From Chitinophagaceae bacterium IBVUCB2 (GTDB lineage Bacteria; Bacteroidota; Bacteroidia; Chitinophagales; Chitinophagaceae), in assembly GCA_002127295.1 (NCBI GenBank), contig NFUV01000003.1:186001-250000 (forward strand): a stretch of DNA of 64,000 bases. Reading direction: 5' to 3'. The translations under genes and the position numbers were made by a program. Of the stretch, positions 18,548 through 28,362 are shown in pieces. The notes under the pieces were generated by a model, which was not told the DNA's origin, made no database searches, and saw only the letters and a list, made by a program, of their open reading frames with translations. How positions within the stretch are numbered: position 1 is the first letter of the stretch; every line of letters begins with the position of its first letter.

Positions 18548-19265
18548 GTATTGTTAAGGCAATGATCTTTTATCGCTGCGCTACTATCATCTGTTTGCGA
18601 CCCAACAATCTGCCGCCTGTACCTCTTAACTCTACCGTATAGATTCCTGCCGCCTGAACTCCCATATCCACATCTATTCTGGTATAAGCCAATGTCGTAG
18701 CCGACTGCTGCTGGTGCACTCTTCTGCCCTTACTGTCAAACACTATCACCGTTAATGGCTCTCCTGTCTGGTTATAATATCTTACCCAGAACTGACCAAA
18801 GTTCGGATTCGGCGCCACTATCAGTTTATCAGACACCTCAGCACTTATTACAAGGTCTCCAGATGTTGCTACACAACCATTCGGATCCGTGTACGTGGCA
18901 CGATAGGTTCCTGCATCATCTACTGTCAGGTTCGATAAAGTACCCGTGGTTACTGTTGGCACCCTTGGTGCGCCATTCTTAAACCATGCAAACGTTCCGC
19001 CCGTCGGACTCACATTCGCTATGATACTCGTTATCTGACCCGGTAACAATACCGGTGAATTGCTCGATGTTAAACTGATCGTTGGCAACGCATTTACAAA
19101 CAACGTCGCTGCTGACGAGGATACCGTTGTACACAAGCCCGTTACTCTTACACGGAAGGTATTCGTATTCATGCTCTGCGTCGTTCCTGCTACTGAATAC
19201 GTAGAGGCTGTGGAAGCTCCAGGAGCATTCACCCACGCTGTACCATTCCACTGCTCCCACTGGTA
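18512..19265. repeat. 754-bp direct repeat, copy 2: shared 3' cassette of two T9SS genes
   Basis: Partner of 12432-13185, in the same orientation and at the same position in its host gene (Ig-like domain, T9SS tail, terminator). Most of the differences are silent; one changes Val to Leu near the C-terminus (VLGRKQM to LLGRKQM). Confidence 0.95.
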
Positions 19266-22200
19266 AGCTAATGGACCACCTGTTGTTGGTGCTGTTACTG
19301 CTGTTACGCTAAACGTAGCTGTTGTTCCTGCACATACCGTTCTGTTCACGGGTTGTACACTTATCACTGGTAATACCAGGTCTGTTATGGTTACAGTAAA
19401 CGAACATGTACCCGTATTACCTGCCGCATCTCTTACTGTATACGTTACCGTAGTTACTCCAAGATTAAAGGCTCTTGATCCTACAGTGTTGATACCTGTT
19501 GCAGGTGAGGTAGCAACTGTCGCTCCCGTTAATGCCCAGGTCTGTACTGTTACACCACAATTATCTGCCGCTGTCGGGTTGGCCGGCGCAAACGTTGCTG
19601 TACATACTCCCGGATCTGTTGTTCTCGTTACGTTCGCAGGACAAGTAACTGTAGGTGCCTGTGTATCATTTACAGTTACTGTAAACGTACACTGAGATGA
19701 ATTACCCGCTGCATCCGTAGCCGTTGATGTTACCGTCGTTGTTCCTATCGGGAAAATTGAACCACTCGCAGGTACTGATACTACAGGTACAGCTAATGAA
19801 CCTGCCGCATTTAATATGATATGCATGTTCGGGAAGCCTACTGAGGCTATTGTTGCAGGGTTAGTTATCCCACAATCTGCTGCTGATATATAACCAGGAG
19901 CTGTTTCACCTGCACTATTACTTCCAATAAAGAAGGAATGACCTGCCGTCTGTCCGTCCGGTGTATTTAACTCCAATACCAGTATCGCATTACCTGGCAC
20001 TGTTGGTGGCGTGGTTAAAGCTGCAGTAAACAATGTATTCGACTGGTCTGGTATATTGAAAGTCTGGCTCGCTACCTGCGTACGTACAGCACCAGGGAAA
20101 GCTCCCGCACTTGTATATACTCTTACAATTACAGGTTGTGTTGTACCTGTTCCGGATGCATTCGCAGTTTCTATACCAAAAGTTACTGAATTGATTCTTA
20201 CGGGTGCCGGTGATGCTAATTGGTAAGCTCTCCAATAGCTATTTTCTGTATGTAATCCACCTGCGTTACAAGCCACAGAACCTGCCACAACAGCTGTTGA
20301 CACAGATTGAGTTAATGACACTGTAGCACAATTATCGGTTGCAGTAGGTGTAAAGTTTACTACCGCAGTACACAAACCAGCATCTGTTCCTACTGTAATA
20401 TTTGCAGGACAGGTAATTACTGGTGCCTCTGCATCCACTACGGTAATAGTGAAGGTGCATGGCGCAGCCGCTACGTTTCCAGCTGCATCTGTTGCAGTAT
20501 AAGTGATTGTTGTAACTCCTACAGGGAAGGTGGAACCACTTGCAGGACCAGCTGTTCTTGTAACCACTACTCCGGGACAATTATCCGTTGCTGCAGGAGT
20601 AGCATAGTTAACTACTGCAGCACACTGACCTGCGGCTGCATTAACTGTAATATTAGAAGGACAAGATGTAAACGTTGGCAATTGTGTATCATTAACTGTA
20701 ACAGTAAATGAACAAGTACCTCCACCCACTGATGAAGTGACGCTTACAGTAGTAGTTCCTTTAGGGAAGAAACTACCAGAAGGAATTGAATAAGTAATAG
20801 TACCGCAACTACCGCTGGTTGTTGCTGGTGGGTAGTTTACAACTGCTCCACACTGATTAGCATCGTTGGAAACAGTAATATTTGCAGGACATGTAAGTAC
20901 ACAAGATACTACTGCGTATATTTTAATATCATCAATAGCTATACCTGCGAGTTGTACTGTGTTGTCTGAAACAAGTCTAACTTTAAATTTAACTTGTTTA
21001 CCTGCAAATGAGCTAATGTCGGCAAAATGTGTACCCCAACCGGCTGACATTTGTATAGTGGTTGATGGATTACCTATAGTTGCTGTTTGAGTTGCACCCA
21101 TCCAGGTGAAAAGTTTTTGTATTGCGCCGCCGCCGCCTACTTCTTCCATATAAACTTCTAACTGATCAAAGGTTGTACTTTCCATTTGGTATTTCATAGC
21201 CCAGGAAAGATGAACGGTACCTGTTATTGGCGTAAGATCATAAGTTGGCGACTCTAAGAGTTGGTTGGAAGATGCATTATAGCCACCATCCAAATCAGTC
21301 TTCCATGCATTAGTACCACTGTTAGCAGTTGTAATTGGAGCAAGCGCAGGAGTTCCTCTTTCCCATTCATCGGCAGTACCTGAATGAGTAAATCCTCCAT
21401 CAGTTGCTTCAAAGTCTTCATTAACTATTGCCGTAAAACCCGCCAGATTAGGGCCTGTTTCTTCAAGCACATCTAATGACCAGCTGGTTAAGTTTCCACC
21501 AGATGCATTTGCCAGATCGTCATACAAGGTTAAAGTCCAAACTCCCGCCGTATTCATTCCTTTAAACTGATCTAACTTACTTGAAAGCTCCGGTTGTAAT
21601 GCAACAGGACGTAAAGTGGTAAATGCAAAAGGGATACCGTTGTTGTCATTCAACATTAGATCCATCTGTGTTTGTCCTGCAACTGCTGTTGCTCCGATAT
21701 CAGAAAATAAATGTATTACATTACCATTTGGTGAAGTTAATGTTGCATCTATATCTGCCATCAATGCATGATCAAGAGCTATTCGTACAGATAAATCCTT
21801 TATTAATTTGTTATCAGCAATAGTAAGTGTAGATATAACAGAGCCTGTTCCTGGTCCTATCACTTTAGGGACATCTGTTGAAGGATAGTTTATATAACCA
21901 GTTGTTGCTGCAAATGTGGATACAGAGATATTGTATGTAGCCGTTGGCCCACCTACTGCAGCAGATGCATCATCTGCAAAAACATAATATGTGCCAGCAT
22001 TTTTAGCTGTAAAAATAAATGCTTCTGAAAGCGGATTTGCAACACTGCCTATTGAAGCATCATTTACTACTAATATCTGATTATTTGCATCACCAAAAAG
22101 GCCTAAACCAACTCGTCCACTATATTGTACATTATCTCTTTCAGGATCTAAATCCATACTAATAAAAATAGACTCTCCTGCAGCTAATGTAATAGAAAAC

Positions 22201-22772
22201 CAATCCTGCTCAGTGGATGCGGCAGGGTTTCTAGCACCACTTACCCAACCACTCCCTGGTAAAGCATTAGCCGTACCAGGTGTATCGTTACTTTCTACTT
22301 CAGGAGTAGGAGTACCAGTCTGAACCTTTAAATACAAATCATATCCCCGTATTTGACCAGTAGCACTAAAGTCTTTCACTTCTAAATAATAAGTACCGGT
22401 GGTGGGAATTGTAGCACCTGCAATTGTTGAAGCAAGTCCACCAACACCTCCAGCAGCACCGTCATCATCGTCAAATTCTATTAGAGTAGTGCCGTCGGAT
22501 GCGAATAGACGCAATTGAGAGTCGAAGTTGCCTGAACTTGAAAAAAGTGCAGCAACCGCGGCATATATTTTATCTCCGGCAGTTGCGGTAAAAGAGTACC
22601 TGTCCACATCCGCATTAGAATAAATACTACCAGTTACCTTAGCAGGGTTTGTGGTAATCGGAGTTGCTGTACCAGTAGTATTATTTGGTTCTACCTCCCT
22701 GACAGCAATTGTTTGTGAATTTGTAATACCTGCAAACAGAACTGTAAGCAGCAATAAGTAGAGTTTTCGCAT
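18570..22772 (-). CDS. Giant T9SS-secreted multidomain protein (PPC, P/Homo B, MAM-like, HYR)
   Basis: 1400 aa with a signal peptide (LYLLLLTVLFAGITNS). Two PPC-type domains (EVEPNNTTGTA near 27, EVESNDTPGTA near 155) are followed by a P/Homo B domain (DIDATLTSPNGNVIHLF), a MAM-like domain (NEDFEATDGGFTHSG), about four HYR domains (CPANITV...FPxGTTTV...DAAGN), an Ig-like domain and the T9SS tail. The third HYR domain is split by a foreign module of roughly 165 residues containing NSYWRAYQL and GNAILVLELNTPDG. No catalytic residues are recognised; adhesion or surface structure is the likely role. It shares modules with the 6631 gene and its 3' cassette with the 12490 gene. Confidence 0.9.
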   Translation of the reverse strand: MRKLYLLLLTVLFAGITNSQTIAVREVEPNNTTGTATPITTNPAKVTGSIYSNADVDRYSFTATAGDKIYAAVAALFSSSGNFDSQLRLFASDGTTLIEFDDDDGAAGGVGGLASTIAGATIPTTGTYYLEVKDFSATGQIRGYDLYLKVQTGTPTPEVESNDTPGTANALPGSGWVSGARNPAASTEQDWFSITLAAGESIFISMDLDPERDNVQYSGRVGLGLFGDANNQILVVNDASIGSVANPLSEAFIFTAKNAGTYYVFADDASAAVGGPTATYNISVSTFAATTGYINYPSTDVPKVIGPGTGSVISTLTIADNKLIKDLSVRIALDHALMADIDATLTSPNGNVIHLFSDIGATAVAGQTQMDLMLNDNNGIPFAFTTLRPVALQPELSSKLDQFKGMNTAGVWTLTLYDDLANASGGNLTSWSLDVLEETGPNLAGFTAIVNEDFEATDGGFTHSGTADEWERGTPALAPITTANSGTNAWKTDLDGGYNASSNQLLESPTYDLTPITGTVHLSWAMKYQMESTTFDQLEVYMEEVGGGGAIQKLFTWMGATQTATIGNPSTTIQMSAGWGTHFADISSFAGKQVKFKVRLVSDNTVQLAGIAIDDIKIYAVVSCVLTCPANITVSNDANQCGAVVNYPPATTSGSCGTITYSIPSGSFFPKGTTTVSVTSSVGGGTCSFTVTVNDTQLPTFTSCPSNITVNAAAGQCAAVVNYATPAATDNCPGVVVTRTAGPASGSTFPVGVTTITYTATDAAGNVAAAPCTFTITVVDAEAPVITCPANITVGTDAGLCTAVVNFTPTATDNCATVSLTQSVSTAVVAGSVACNAGGLHTENSYWRAYQLASPAPVRINSVTFGIETANASGTGTTQPVIVRVYTSAGAFPGAVRTQVASQTFNIPDQSNTLFTAALTTPPTVPGNAILVLELNTPDGQTAGHSFFIGSNSAGETAPGYISAADCGITNPATIASVGFPNMHIILNAAGSLAVPVVSVPASGSIFPIGTTTVTSTATDAAGNSSQCTFTVTVNDTQAPTVTCPANVTRTTDPGVCTATFAPANPTAADNCGVTVQTWALTGATVATSPATGINTVGSRAFNLGVTTVTYTVRDAAGNTGTCSFTVTITDLVLPVISVQPVNRTVCAGTTATFSVTAVTAPTTGGPLAYQWEQWNGTAWVNAPGASTASTYSVAGTTQSMNTNTFRVRVTGLCTTVSSSAATLFVNALPTISLTSSNSPVLLPGQITSIIANVSPTGGTFAWFKNGAPRVPTVTTGTLSNLTVDDAGTYRATYTDPNGCVATSGDLVISAEVSDKLIVAPNPNFGQFWVRYYNQTGEPLTVIVFDSKGRRVHQQQSATTLAYTRIDVDMGVQAAGIYTVELRGTGGRLLGRKQMIVAQR

Positions 22773-22905
22773 AAGCTTTGATTAGTTAGTTTAAAGTTTT
22801 TTGAAACTTATTTTAGTTTCAAGATCGAAAGATATTTATTTTATTTTAATTATTCATTTTCAATTATTACAAATTGATAAACTCGTAGTCTTTCGTTCCT
22901 ATCAA

Positions 22906-22934
22906 CAAAAAAGCCTCCGCAAAAAAGCGAAAGC
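22906..22934 (-). terminator. Probable terminator of leuS
   Basis: On the minus strand GCTTTCGC and GCGGAGGC pair (8 bp including two G-U pairs) around a six-T loop, then six T follow. The plus-strand stem arms are 22913-22920 and 22927-22934. Confidence 0.7.
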
Positions 22935-22981
22935 CTGAATATTTTCAATAATGTATTGAAGAAAAAAGAGGACATATTACA

Positions 22982-25858
22982 TTAAATCACCACATTTATC
23001 ATTTTGTTTTTTACAAAAATGATTTTTTTGGGAGATTTACCATCCAGCCATTTTTTTACAATTTCGTCTGTTAGTACCAGTTCCTCCACTTGCTGCTGGG
23101 TAGCATCCAGTGCAATAGTAAGCTCTGTTCTTGTCTTACCATTAATAGCAACCGGGTAGGCTTTAGAAGTTTCTTTTACATATTTTTCTTCAAAGGTTGG
23201 ATAGGCTGCATCCAATACAAAAGTGGTATTACCTAGTAAACTCCACAGCTCTGCGGCTATATGCGGGGCATAAGGGGTTAATAATATTAATAAGGGCTCC
23301 AGTATTTTTCTTTTATGGCATTTCAGATCGGTGAGTTCGTTGGTAACGATCATAAATCCACTTACACCGGTATTGAAACTGAACCTTTCTGTATCCTGTT
23401 CAATTTTGCGGATGGCATTATGCAATACTTTTAATTCTGCTGCTGTTGGTTCATCGTTGTTCACAATCAGGCCTTTTGTTTCGTCTGCAAATAATCTCCA
23501 GAATTTTTTTAAGAACCGATGCACCCCTTCAATGCCTTTGGTGTCCCAGGGTTTGCTCATTTCAACCGGGCCGAGGAACATTTCATACATGCGGAAAGTG
23601 TCGGCGCCGTATTTAGCACACAAATCGTCAGGATTTACGGTGTTGAAATACCGCTTACTCATTTTCTCAATCCTTTCATGACATAAAAACCTACCGTCAT
23701 CTTCTGTAAAAAATTTTGCATCTATATATTCTGGACGCCATTTTTTGTAGGCTTGAATATCAAGTTCAATTCCATCTACTATATTAACATCAACATGTAA
23801 AGCTGAAAACGAGACTTGCTTAATATCATCAAGAGCAAGTGCAGAGACATGATTAAAATATAAATCAACTATTTTTTTTGTAATGTCATGCCCATCTAAT
23901 CCATCTACTTCAGAGTGTTCATTTTTTCCAACGGAAACAAATACTGTTGAAATAACACTATCGTCGTTCGATAATAACTGAATCCTATTAATAACTCGGC
24001 TATTACCAACTATCATTCCCTGGTTCACCAATCTTCTAAACGGTTCATCAAAACCGATATGCCCTAAATCATACAACACTTTCGTCCACATGCGGCTGTA
24101 TAATAAATGGCCTACTGCATGCTCAGTTCCACCAATGTATAGATCAACCTGGTTCCAGTAATCACTTGCTGCACGGCTGCAAAATTCATTTTCATTCTTA
24201 TTATCCATGTAACGAAGAAAATACCAGGATGAACCTGCATAGCCGGGCATTGTATTCGTTTCTAATTCCTGTGCTACCCATTCCGGGATATTGGCTAACG
24301 GACCTTGCCCATCTGGACCGGGACTATATTTTTCTACATCCGGTAATACCAATGGCAAATCACCTGTCCATTCTTTTGCTATTCCATCTTTCCAGGTTAT
24401 TGGAAATGGTTCGCCCCAATAACGCTGACGGCTAAACGCCGCATCTCTCATTTTAAAATTTACTTTTCGCTGGCCGATGCCATTATCTTCCAATGCTTTT
24501 ATAGCCACTTCCATTGCTTCCCGCATTACCAGGCCATCGAGGAAACCAGAATTTTCTAAAATGGCATCTTTAGTTGGGTTCGCTTCTTCGCCGTTGAAAT
24601 GAGAACCGATAATATTGGTAACGGGAATATTAAAATGCTTTGCAAATTTCAGATCTCTTTCATCGCCACACGGTACGGCCATAATAGAACCGGTACCATA
24701 ACCGGCTAATACATATTCTGATGTCCAGATAGGAATGCGGGCACCGTTAAATGGATTGACAGCAAATGCACCCGTAAATACACCGCTGATCTTTTTTTCT
24801 GCCATTCTTTCTCTCTCACTCCTGCTTTTTACATACGCCAGGTATTCATCTACTGCTACAGCCTGTTCTTCTGATCTTATTTCATTTACAAGATCCAGTT
24901 CAGGTGCTATTACCATAAAGTCAACTCCGAAGATGGTATCAGGTCTTGTGGTATAAACACGGAGTTTTGAACCAGGAAATCCAAGTATTCCAAAATCAAT
25001 TTCGGCACCGCTACTTTTCCCGATCCAGTTGCTTTGCATTTCTTTCATTGCATCGCTGAAATCAACGGTGTTCAATCCTTCCAATAAACGATCAGCATAT
25101 TCTGTAATTCTTAAATACCATTGACGTAGTTTTTTCTTTACTACGGGATGCCCACCTCTTTCACTTACGCCATTTACCACTTCATCGTTGGCCAATACTG
25201 TTCCCAATGCTTCGCACCAGTTCACTTCCCCGTAACCGCAATAAGCCAAACGCCGGTTCATTAAAATATCTGCTTGCTCTTTTTCCGAAAAAGCATTCCA
25301 TTGTTCGGCAGTAAAATGTTTGCCCGGAATTGGTTCGCCGTTCTTTGGCATTGCACCTTTTGTTTCATACTTTTTTATAAGCAATGAAATAGGCAATGCT
25401 TTTTTTTCAGTATGGCAGAAATAGCTATTGAATAATTGCAGAAATATCCATTGTGTCCATTTGTAATAGCTGGGATCGCTGGTTTGCACTTCTCTTTCCC
25501 AATCGTAGCAAAAACCAATATTATCTAACTGTGATTTGAACGTAGCAATATTTTTCTTTGTTGTTTCGGCCGGATGCTGTCCCGTATCCAATGCATATTG
25601 TTCCGCTGGCAATCCAAAACTATCAAAGCCCATTGGATGCAATACGTTGAAACCTTTTAATCTTTTATAGCGGCTGTAAATATCTGAAGCGATATAACCT
25701 AACGGATGCCCCACATGCAAACCAGCACCACTTGGATAGGGAAACATATCCAACACATAGTATTTGGGTTTGGAAAAATCATTCGTTACTCTATAGGCAT
25801 TGGATTCTTTCCATTTCTTTTGCCAGTCTTTCTCAATTTTCCTGAAATCGTATTCCAT
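22982..25858 (-). CDS. leuS: Leucyl-tRNA synthetase
   Basis: 958 aa class I synthetase that charges tRNA-Leu. The HIGH box is HVGH (48-51) within YPSGAGLHVGHPLGY; the editing domain contains TTRPDTIFGVDFMV; the second signature reads KMSKR (about 733) where most bacterial enzymes have KMSKS. Between GMIVGNSRVINR and EKMSKR there is a stretch of about 115 residues, longer than in typical enzymes of the phylum as I recall them. The C-terminal anticodon-binding and LeuS-specific domains are complete. An AAGGAG element about 10 bases before the ATG is a plausible ribosome site. Transcribed away from ftsX across a 331-base gap. Confidence 0.96.
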   Translation of the reverse strand: MEYDFRKIEKDWQKKWKESNAYRVTNDFSKPKYYVLDMFPYPSGAGLHVGHPLGYIASDIYSRYKRLKGFNVLHPMGFDSFGLPAEQYALDTGQHPAETTKKNIATFKSQLDNIGFCYDWEREVQTSDPSYYKWTQWIFLQLFNSYFCHTEKKALPISLLIKKYETKGAMPKNGEPIPGKHFTAEQWNAFSEKEQADILMNRRLAYCGYGEVNWCEALGTVLANDEVVNGVSERGGHPVVKKKLRQWYLRITEYADRLLEGLNTVDFSDAMKEMQSNWIGKSSGAEIDFGILGFPGSKLRVYTTRPDTIFGVDFMVIAPELDLVNEIRSEEQAVAVDEYLAYVKSRSERERMAEKKISGVFTGAFAVNPFNGARIPIWTSEYVLAGYGTGSIMAVPCGDERDLKFAKHFNIPVTNIIGSHFNGEEANPTKDAILENSGFLDGLVMREAMEVAIKALEDNGIGQRKVNFKMRDAAFSRQRYWGEPFPITWKDGIAKEWTGDLPLVLPDVEKYSPGPDGQGPLANIPEWVAQELETNTMPGYAGSSWYFLRYMDNKNENEFCSRAASDYWNQVDLYIGGTEHAVGHLLYSRMWTKVLYDLGHIGFDEPFRRLVNQGMIVGNSRVINRIQLLSNDDSVISTVFVSVGKNEHSEVDGLDGHDITKKIVDLYFNHVSALALDDIKQVSFSALHVDVNIVDGIELDIQAYKKWRPEYIDAKFFTEDDGRFLCHERIEKMSKRYFNTVNPDDLCAKYGADTFRMYEMFLGPVEMSKPWDTKGIEGVHRFLKKFWRLFADETKGLIVNNDEPTAAELKVLHNAIRKIEQDTERFSFNTGVSGFMIVTNELTDLKCHKRKILEPLLILLTPYAPHIAAELWSLLGNTTFVLDAAYPTFEEKYVKETSKAYPVAINGKTRTELTIALDATQQQVEELVLTDEIVKKWLDGKSPKKIIFVKNKMINVVI

Positions 25859-26189
25859 ACTGTTATCGCTCCTTAATTATTTTTATTTTTCAAGCCTTCA
25901 GTTCATTGGGCATCGTCCCTTGCGTCGCACTCTTGTACTGCAGTAATTCTGCTCAGCAATATTGACACTTACAAAATGCCCGGTAGAATTACCGAACGAT
26001 GAAGTGAGTGACACAACAGGCGATGATAGTAGCAATGTAGTTTGTCAAATAAAATTTCTTTAACAAACCTTAATAGTTCACATGGCAATATGAACAAATG
26101 TCTACCGTTTAAATGGGCAGCAAAAATACTGATTGTAGCCCTAAACTGCTATTTTTGCCTTCAACCCGTTAATCTCAAAAATTTACTGC
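25859..26189. other. 331-base gene-free gap between leuS and ftsX
   Basis: Divergent promoter region of leuS and ftsX. Its main content is the palindromic REP-like element at 25911-26025. The remaining 160 bases before ftsX are A/T-rich with no recognised motif. Confidence 0.7.
25911..26025. repeat. REP-like palindromic element (inverted pair)
   Basis: Arm 1 (25911-25958) and the reverse complement of arm 2 (25977-26025) are related along their length: both start CATCG, continue TTGxGTC, share GTAATTCT and end GCA, with an 18-base spacer. Arm 1 also matches 40094-40141 with 4 differences in 48 bases. Each arm contains its own mini-hairpin (GCAG-TAATT-CTGC in arm 1; CGGTA-GAAT-TACCG in arm 2) in which the paired bases have changed together. 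Confidence 0.75.
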
Positions 26190-27062
26190 ATGTCTCAACC
26201 AAATAAGGCCTCCATTAAAAAAGGAAAACCTTCCTATTTTATGTCCATACTTGGAGTTACCCTGGTATTATTTGTACTGGGTCTCATAGGCTGGCTCATT
26301 ATTAATGCCGGTAAGCTGGGTCAGCATTTTAAAGAAAACATTGAAGTAAGCGTTGAGCTACGGGAAAATCTTAATCCCAAGGACAGCATTGCACTGGTGG
26401 AATATATTGCCGCCAAGCCTTATGTAAAAGAGTATAAATACATTACCAAAGAGATGGCCCGTAAAATTTATATAGGTGAAGGCAATCAAAGCTGGGATGC
26501 TATCATTGACTACAATCCTCTGCCGGTTAGTATTAATATTAAGCCTAAAACAGCTTATGTAAATAATGATAGCCTGCAAGCAATAAAAGCTGACCTGAAA
26601 GCTCAAACATATGTTGCTGATGTAACTTACCAGGAAGCATTAGTGGATTCGCTGAATAAGAATATTAGAAAATGGAGCTTGATTCTGCTGGCCATTGCAT
26701 TATTACTGGCCATTGTTGTTATTGTGCTTATTGATAATACCATCCGTCTGGCCATGTTCAGCAACCGCTTTCTAATAAAAACCATGCAAATGGTGGGTGC
26801 TACCCGTGGGTTTATTGCCAAACCAATGAACTCAAAGGCAATTATCAATGGTGCCATCAGCGGTGCTATTGCTGCTGCCGCCATTTACTTATTTGTAATA
26901 TGGGCAGAAAGTTATGAGCCGGCATTAAAAGCGGTACATGACACGAAGAGCCTGACGTTGTTATTTTTAGGGCTAATTGTGCTGGGTATAGCCATTACAC
27001 TTTTTAGTACTTACCGCAGTGTGCTGAAATATTTGAAAATGAAGCTGGATGATCTCTATTAG
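26190..27062 (+). CDS. ftsX: Cell division ABC transporter-like protein FtsX
   Basis: 290 aa inner-membrane protein. One helix near the N-terminus (FMSILGVTLVLFVLGLIGWL), an extracytoplasmic domain of about 120 residues (VELRENLNPKDSIALVEYI onward) and three C-terminal helices match FtsX. With FtsE it controls peptidoglycan hydrolases at the septum without transporting a substrate. ftsE is not adjacent, which is usual in Bacteroidota. It is followed by a DUF3098 gene and uppP on the same strand, a gene order common in the phylum. Confidence 0.92.
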   Translation: MSQPNKASIKKGKPSYFMSILGVTLVLFVLGLIGWLIINAGKLGQHFKENIEVSVELRENLNPKDSIALVEYIAAKPYVKEYKYITKEMARKIYIGEGNQSWDAIIDYNPLPVSINIKPKTAYVNNDSLQAIKADLKAQTYVADVTYQEALVDSLNKNIRKWSLILLAIALLLAIVVIVLIDNTIRLAMFSNRFLIKTMQMVGATRGFIAKPMNSKAIINGAISGAIAAAAIYLFVIWAESYEPALKAVHDTKSLTLLFLGLIVLGIAITLFSTYRSVLKYLKMKLDDLY

Positions 27063-27147
27063 TGCAGCAGTACTGGCATTCTTTCGGACTTACTAACTTA
27101 TAGACTTTCCGACTTTTCCCTATATTGCAGCTCCAAAAACATGAATA

Positions 27148-27393
27148 ATGAGTGAAGTAAAAGCGACCCCATCGGTTTTTAATAAAGAGAATTATAAATG
27201 GATGCTGATTGGTCTTGTGTTGATAGCTATCGGTATGTTTTTAATGGCAGGTGGTGTAAGTAATAAGGATCCGAATGTGTTTGATAAAGCTGCAGTGTAC
27301 AGTGCTACCCGTATTACGATTGCTCCTTTGCTGATACTGGCTGGTTTAGTAATTGAAATATTTGCCATTTTCAAAAAATCATCAAAAGATTAA
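27148..27393 (+). CDS. DUF3098 small membrane protein
   Basis: 81 aa with two membrane helices (WMLIGLVLIAIGMFLMAGG and ITIAPLLILAGLVIEIFAIF) and a short charged tail. Its place between ftsX and uppP and the GGVSNKDPNVFD segment between the helices are typical of DUF3098. The role is unknown; the neighbours suggest the cell envelope. A hairpin terminator follows at 27422. Confidence 0.88.
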   Translation: MSEVKATPSVFNKENYKWMLIGLVLIAIGMFLMAGGVSNKDPNVFDKAAVYSATRITIAPLLILAGLVIEIFAIFKKSSKD

Positions 27394-27421
27394 TTACAAT
27401 AACTCTTGTAGAATAAAATTG

Positions 27422-27450
27422 AAGGCGATGAAAATTTCATTGCCTTTTTA
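27422..27450 (+). terminator. Terminator between the DUF3098 gene and uppP
   Basis: AAGGCGATG (27422-27430) pairs with CATTGCCTT (27438-27446, one G-U pair) and is followed by a T run. uppP is therefore likely to have its own promoter. Confidence 0.75.
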
Positions 27451-27478
27451 TTTTATGTTGCAGCACTAATTACCCGGT

Positions 27479-28264
27479 ATGAATATAATTGATGCTATCA
27501 TTATCGCCATTGTAGAAGGCCTTACTGAATTTCTCCCCATTTCCTCTACCGGCCACATGATCATTACGGAACGATTACTCGGGGTGCCGGATAACGACTT
27601 CACTAAACTTTTTACCGTGGGTATTCAGCTGGGAGCAATCCTTGCCGTAGTAGTATTGTATTGGAAAAAATTTGTTGATTTTAAAAGCTGGCATTTTTAC
27701 CTGAAACTTTTAATAGCCGTAATACCTGCCCTTGCATTAGGTTTTATTTTTTCCGACAAGATCGATGCATTAATGGAAAGCCCGATGACGGTAGTTATAA
27801 CCATGATAGCAGGTGGCATTGTCTTATTATTTATTGATAAAGTATTTAAGAACCCAACCGTTGAAACAGAAGAACAGATCAGTTACCCCAAAGCATTTAT
27901 GATCGGCCTCTGGCAATGTGTAGCCATGATACCGGGAGTAAGCCGTAGTGCTGCCAGCATTATTGGTGGAATGCAGCAAAAATTAACGAGAAAACTGGCA
28001 GCAGAATTTTCATTTTTCTTGGCAGTGCCCACGATGGCCGCGGCAACAGGTTATAAATTATTGAAAGGATACAAAACCATTTCTCCGGAAGATATTAAGC
28101 TATTTGCCATTGGCAATATCGTGGCTTTTATTGTAGCCATGCTGGCTATAAAATTTTTCATTGGCTTTTTACAAAAGCATGGTTTTCGTGTGTTTGGTTA
28201 TTACCGGATCATTGCCGGCATCATTTTACTGGTGCTGATTGCCACCGGCTATCTGAGTAAATAA
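27479..28264 (+). CDS. uppP: Undecaprenyl-diphosphate phosphatase UppP (BacA)
   Basis: 261 aa integral membrane enzyme that dephosphorylates C55-PP to recycle the lipid carrier of peptidoglycan. Both signature motifs are present: EGLTEFLPISSTGHMI (14-29) with the catalytic Glu, and PGVSRSAASI (about 156-165) with the catalytic Arg. About eight hydrophobic helices and a normal length. Neighbouring ftsX fits an envelope-biogenesis grouping. Confidence 0.97.
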   Translation: MNIIDAIIIAIVEGLTEFLPISSTGHMIITERLLGVPDNDFTKLFTVGIQLGAILAVVVLYWKKFVDFKSWHFYLKLLIAVIPALALGFIFSDKIDALMESPMTVVITMIAGGIVLLFIDKVFKNPTVETEEQISYPKAFMIGLWQCVAMIPGVSRSAASIIGGMQQKLTRKLAAEFSFFLAVPTMAAATGYKLLKGYKTISPEDIKLFAIGNIVAFIVAMLAIKFFIGFLQKHGFRVFGYYRIIAGIILLVLIATGYLSK

Positions 28265-28362
28265 GTACAAAATCACCTGTTGTTATTATTGTTGTTCAAC
28301 TTATTTTCTTAATTATGTAGAAGATAAATAACAACAACCTTATCATTATTTAAAACAAACAC

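Noticed and set aside
12432-19265. The 754-bp repeat as an insertion sequence
   Set aside because: There are no terminal inverted repeats, target duplications or transposase; it lies in frame at the same place in both genes.
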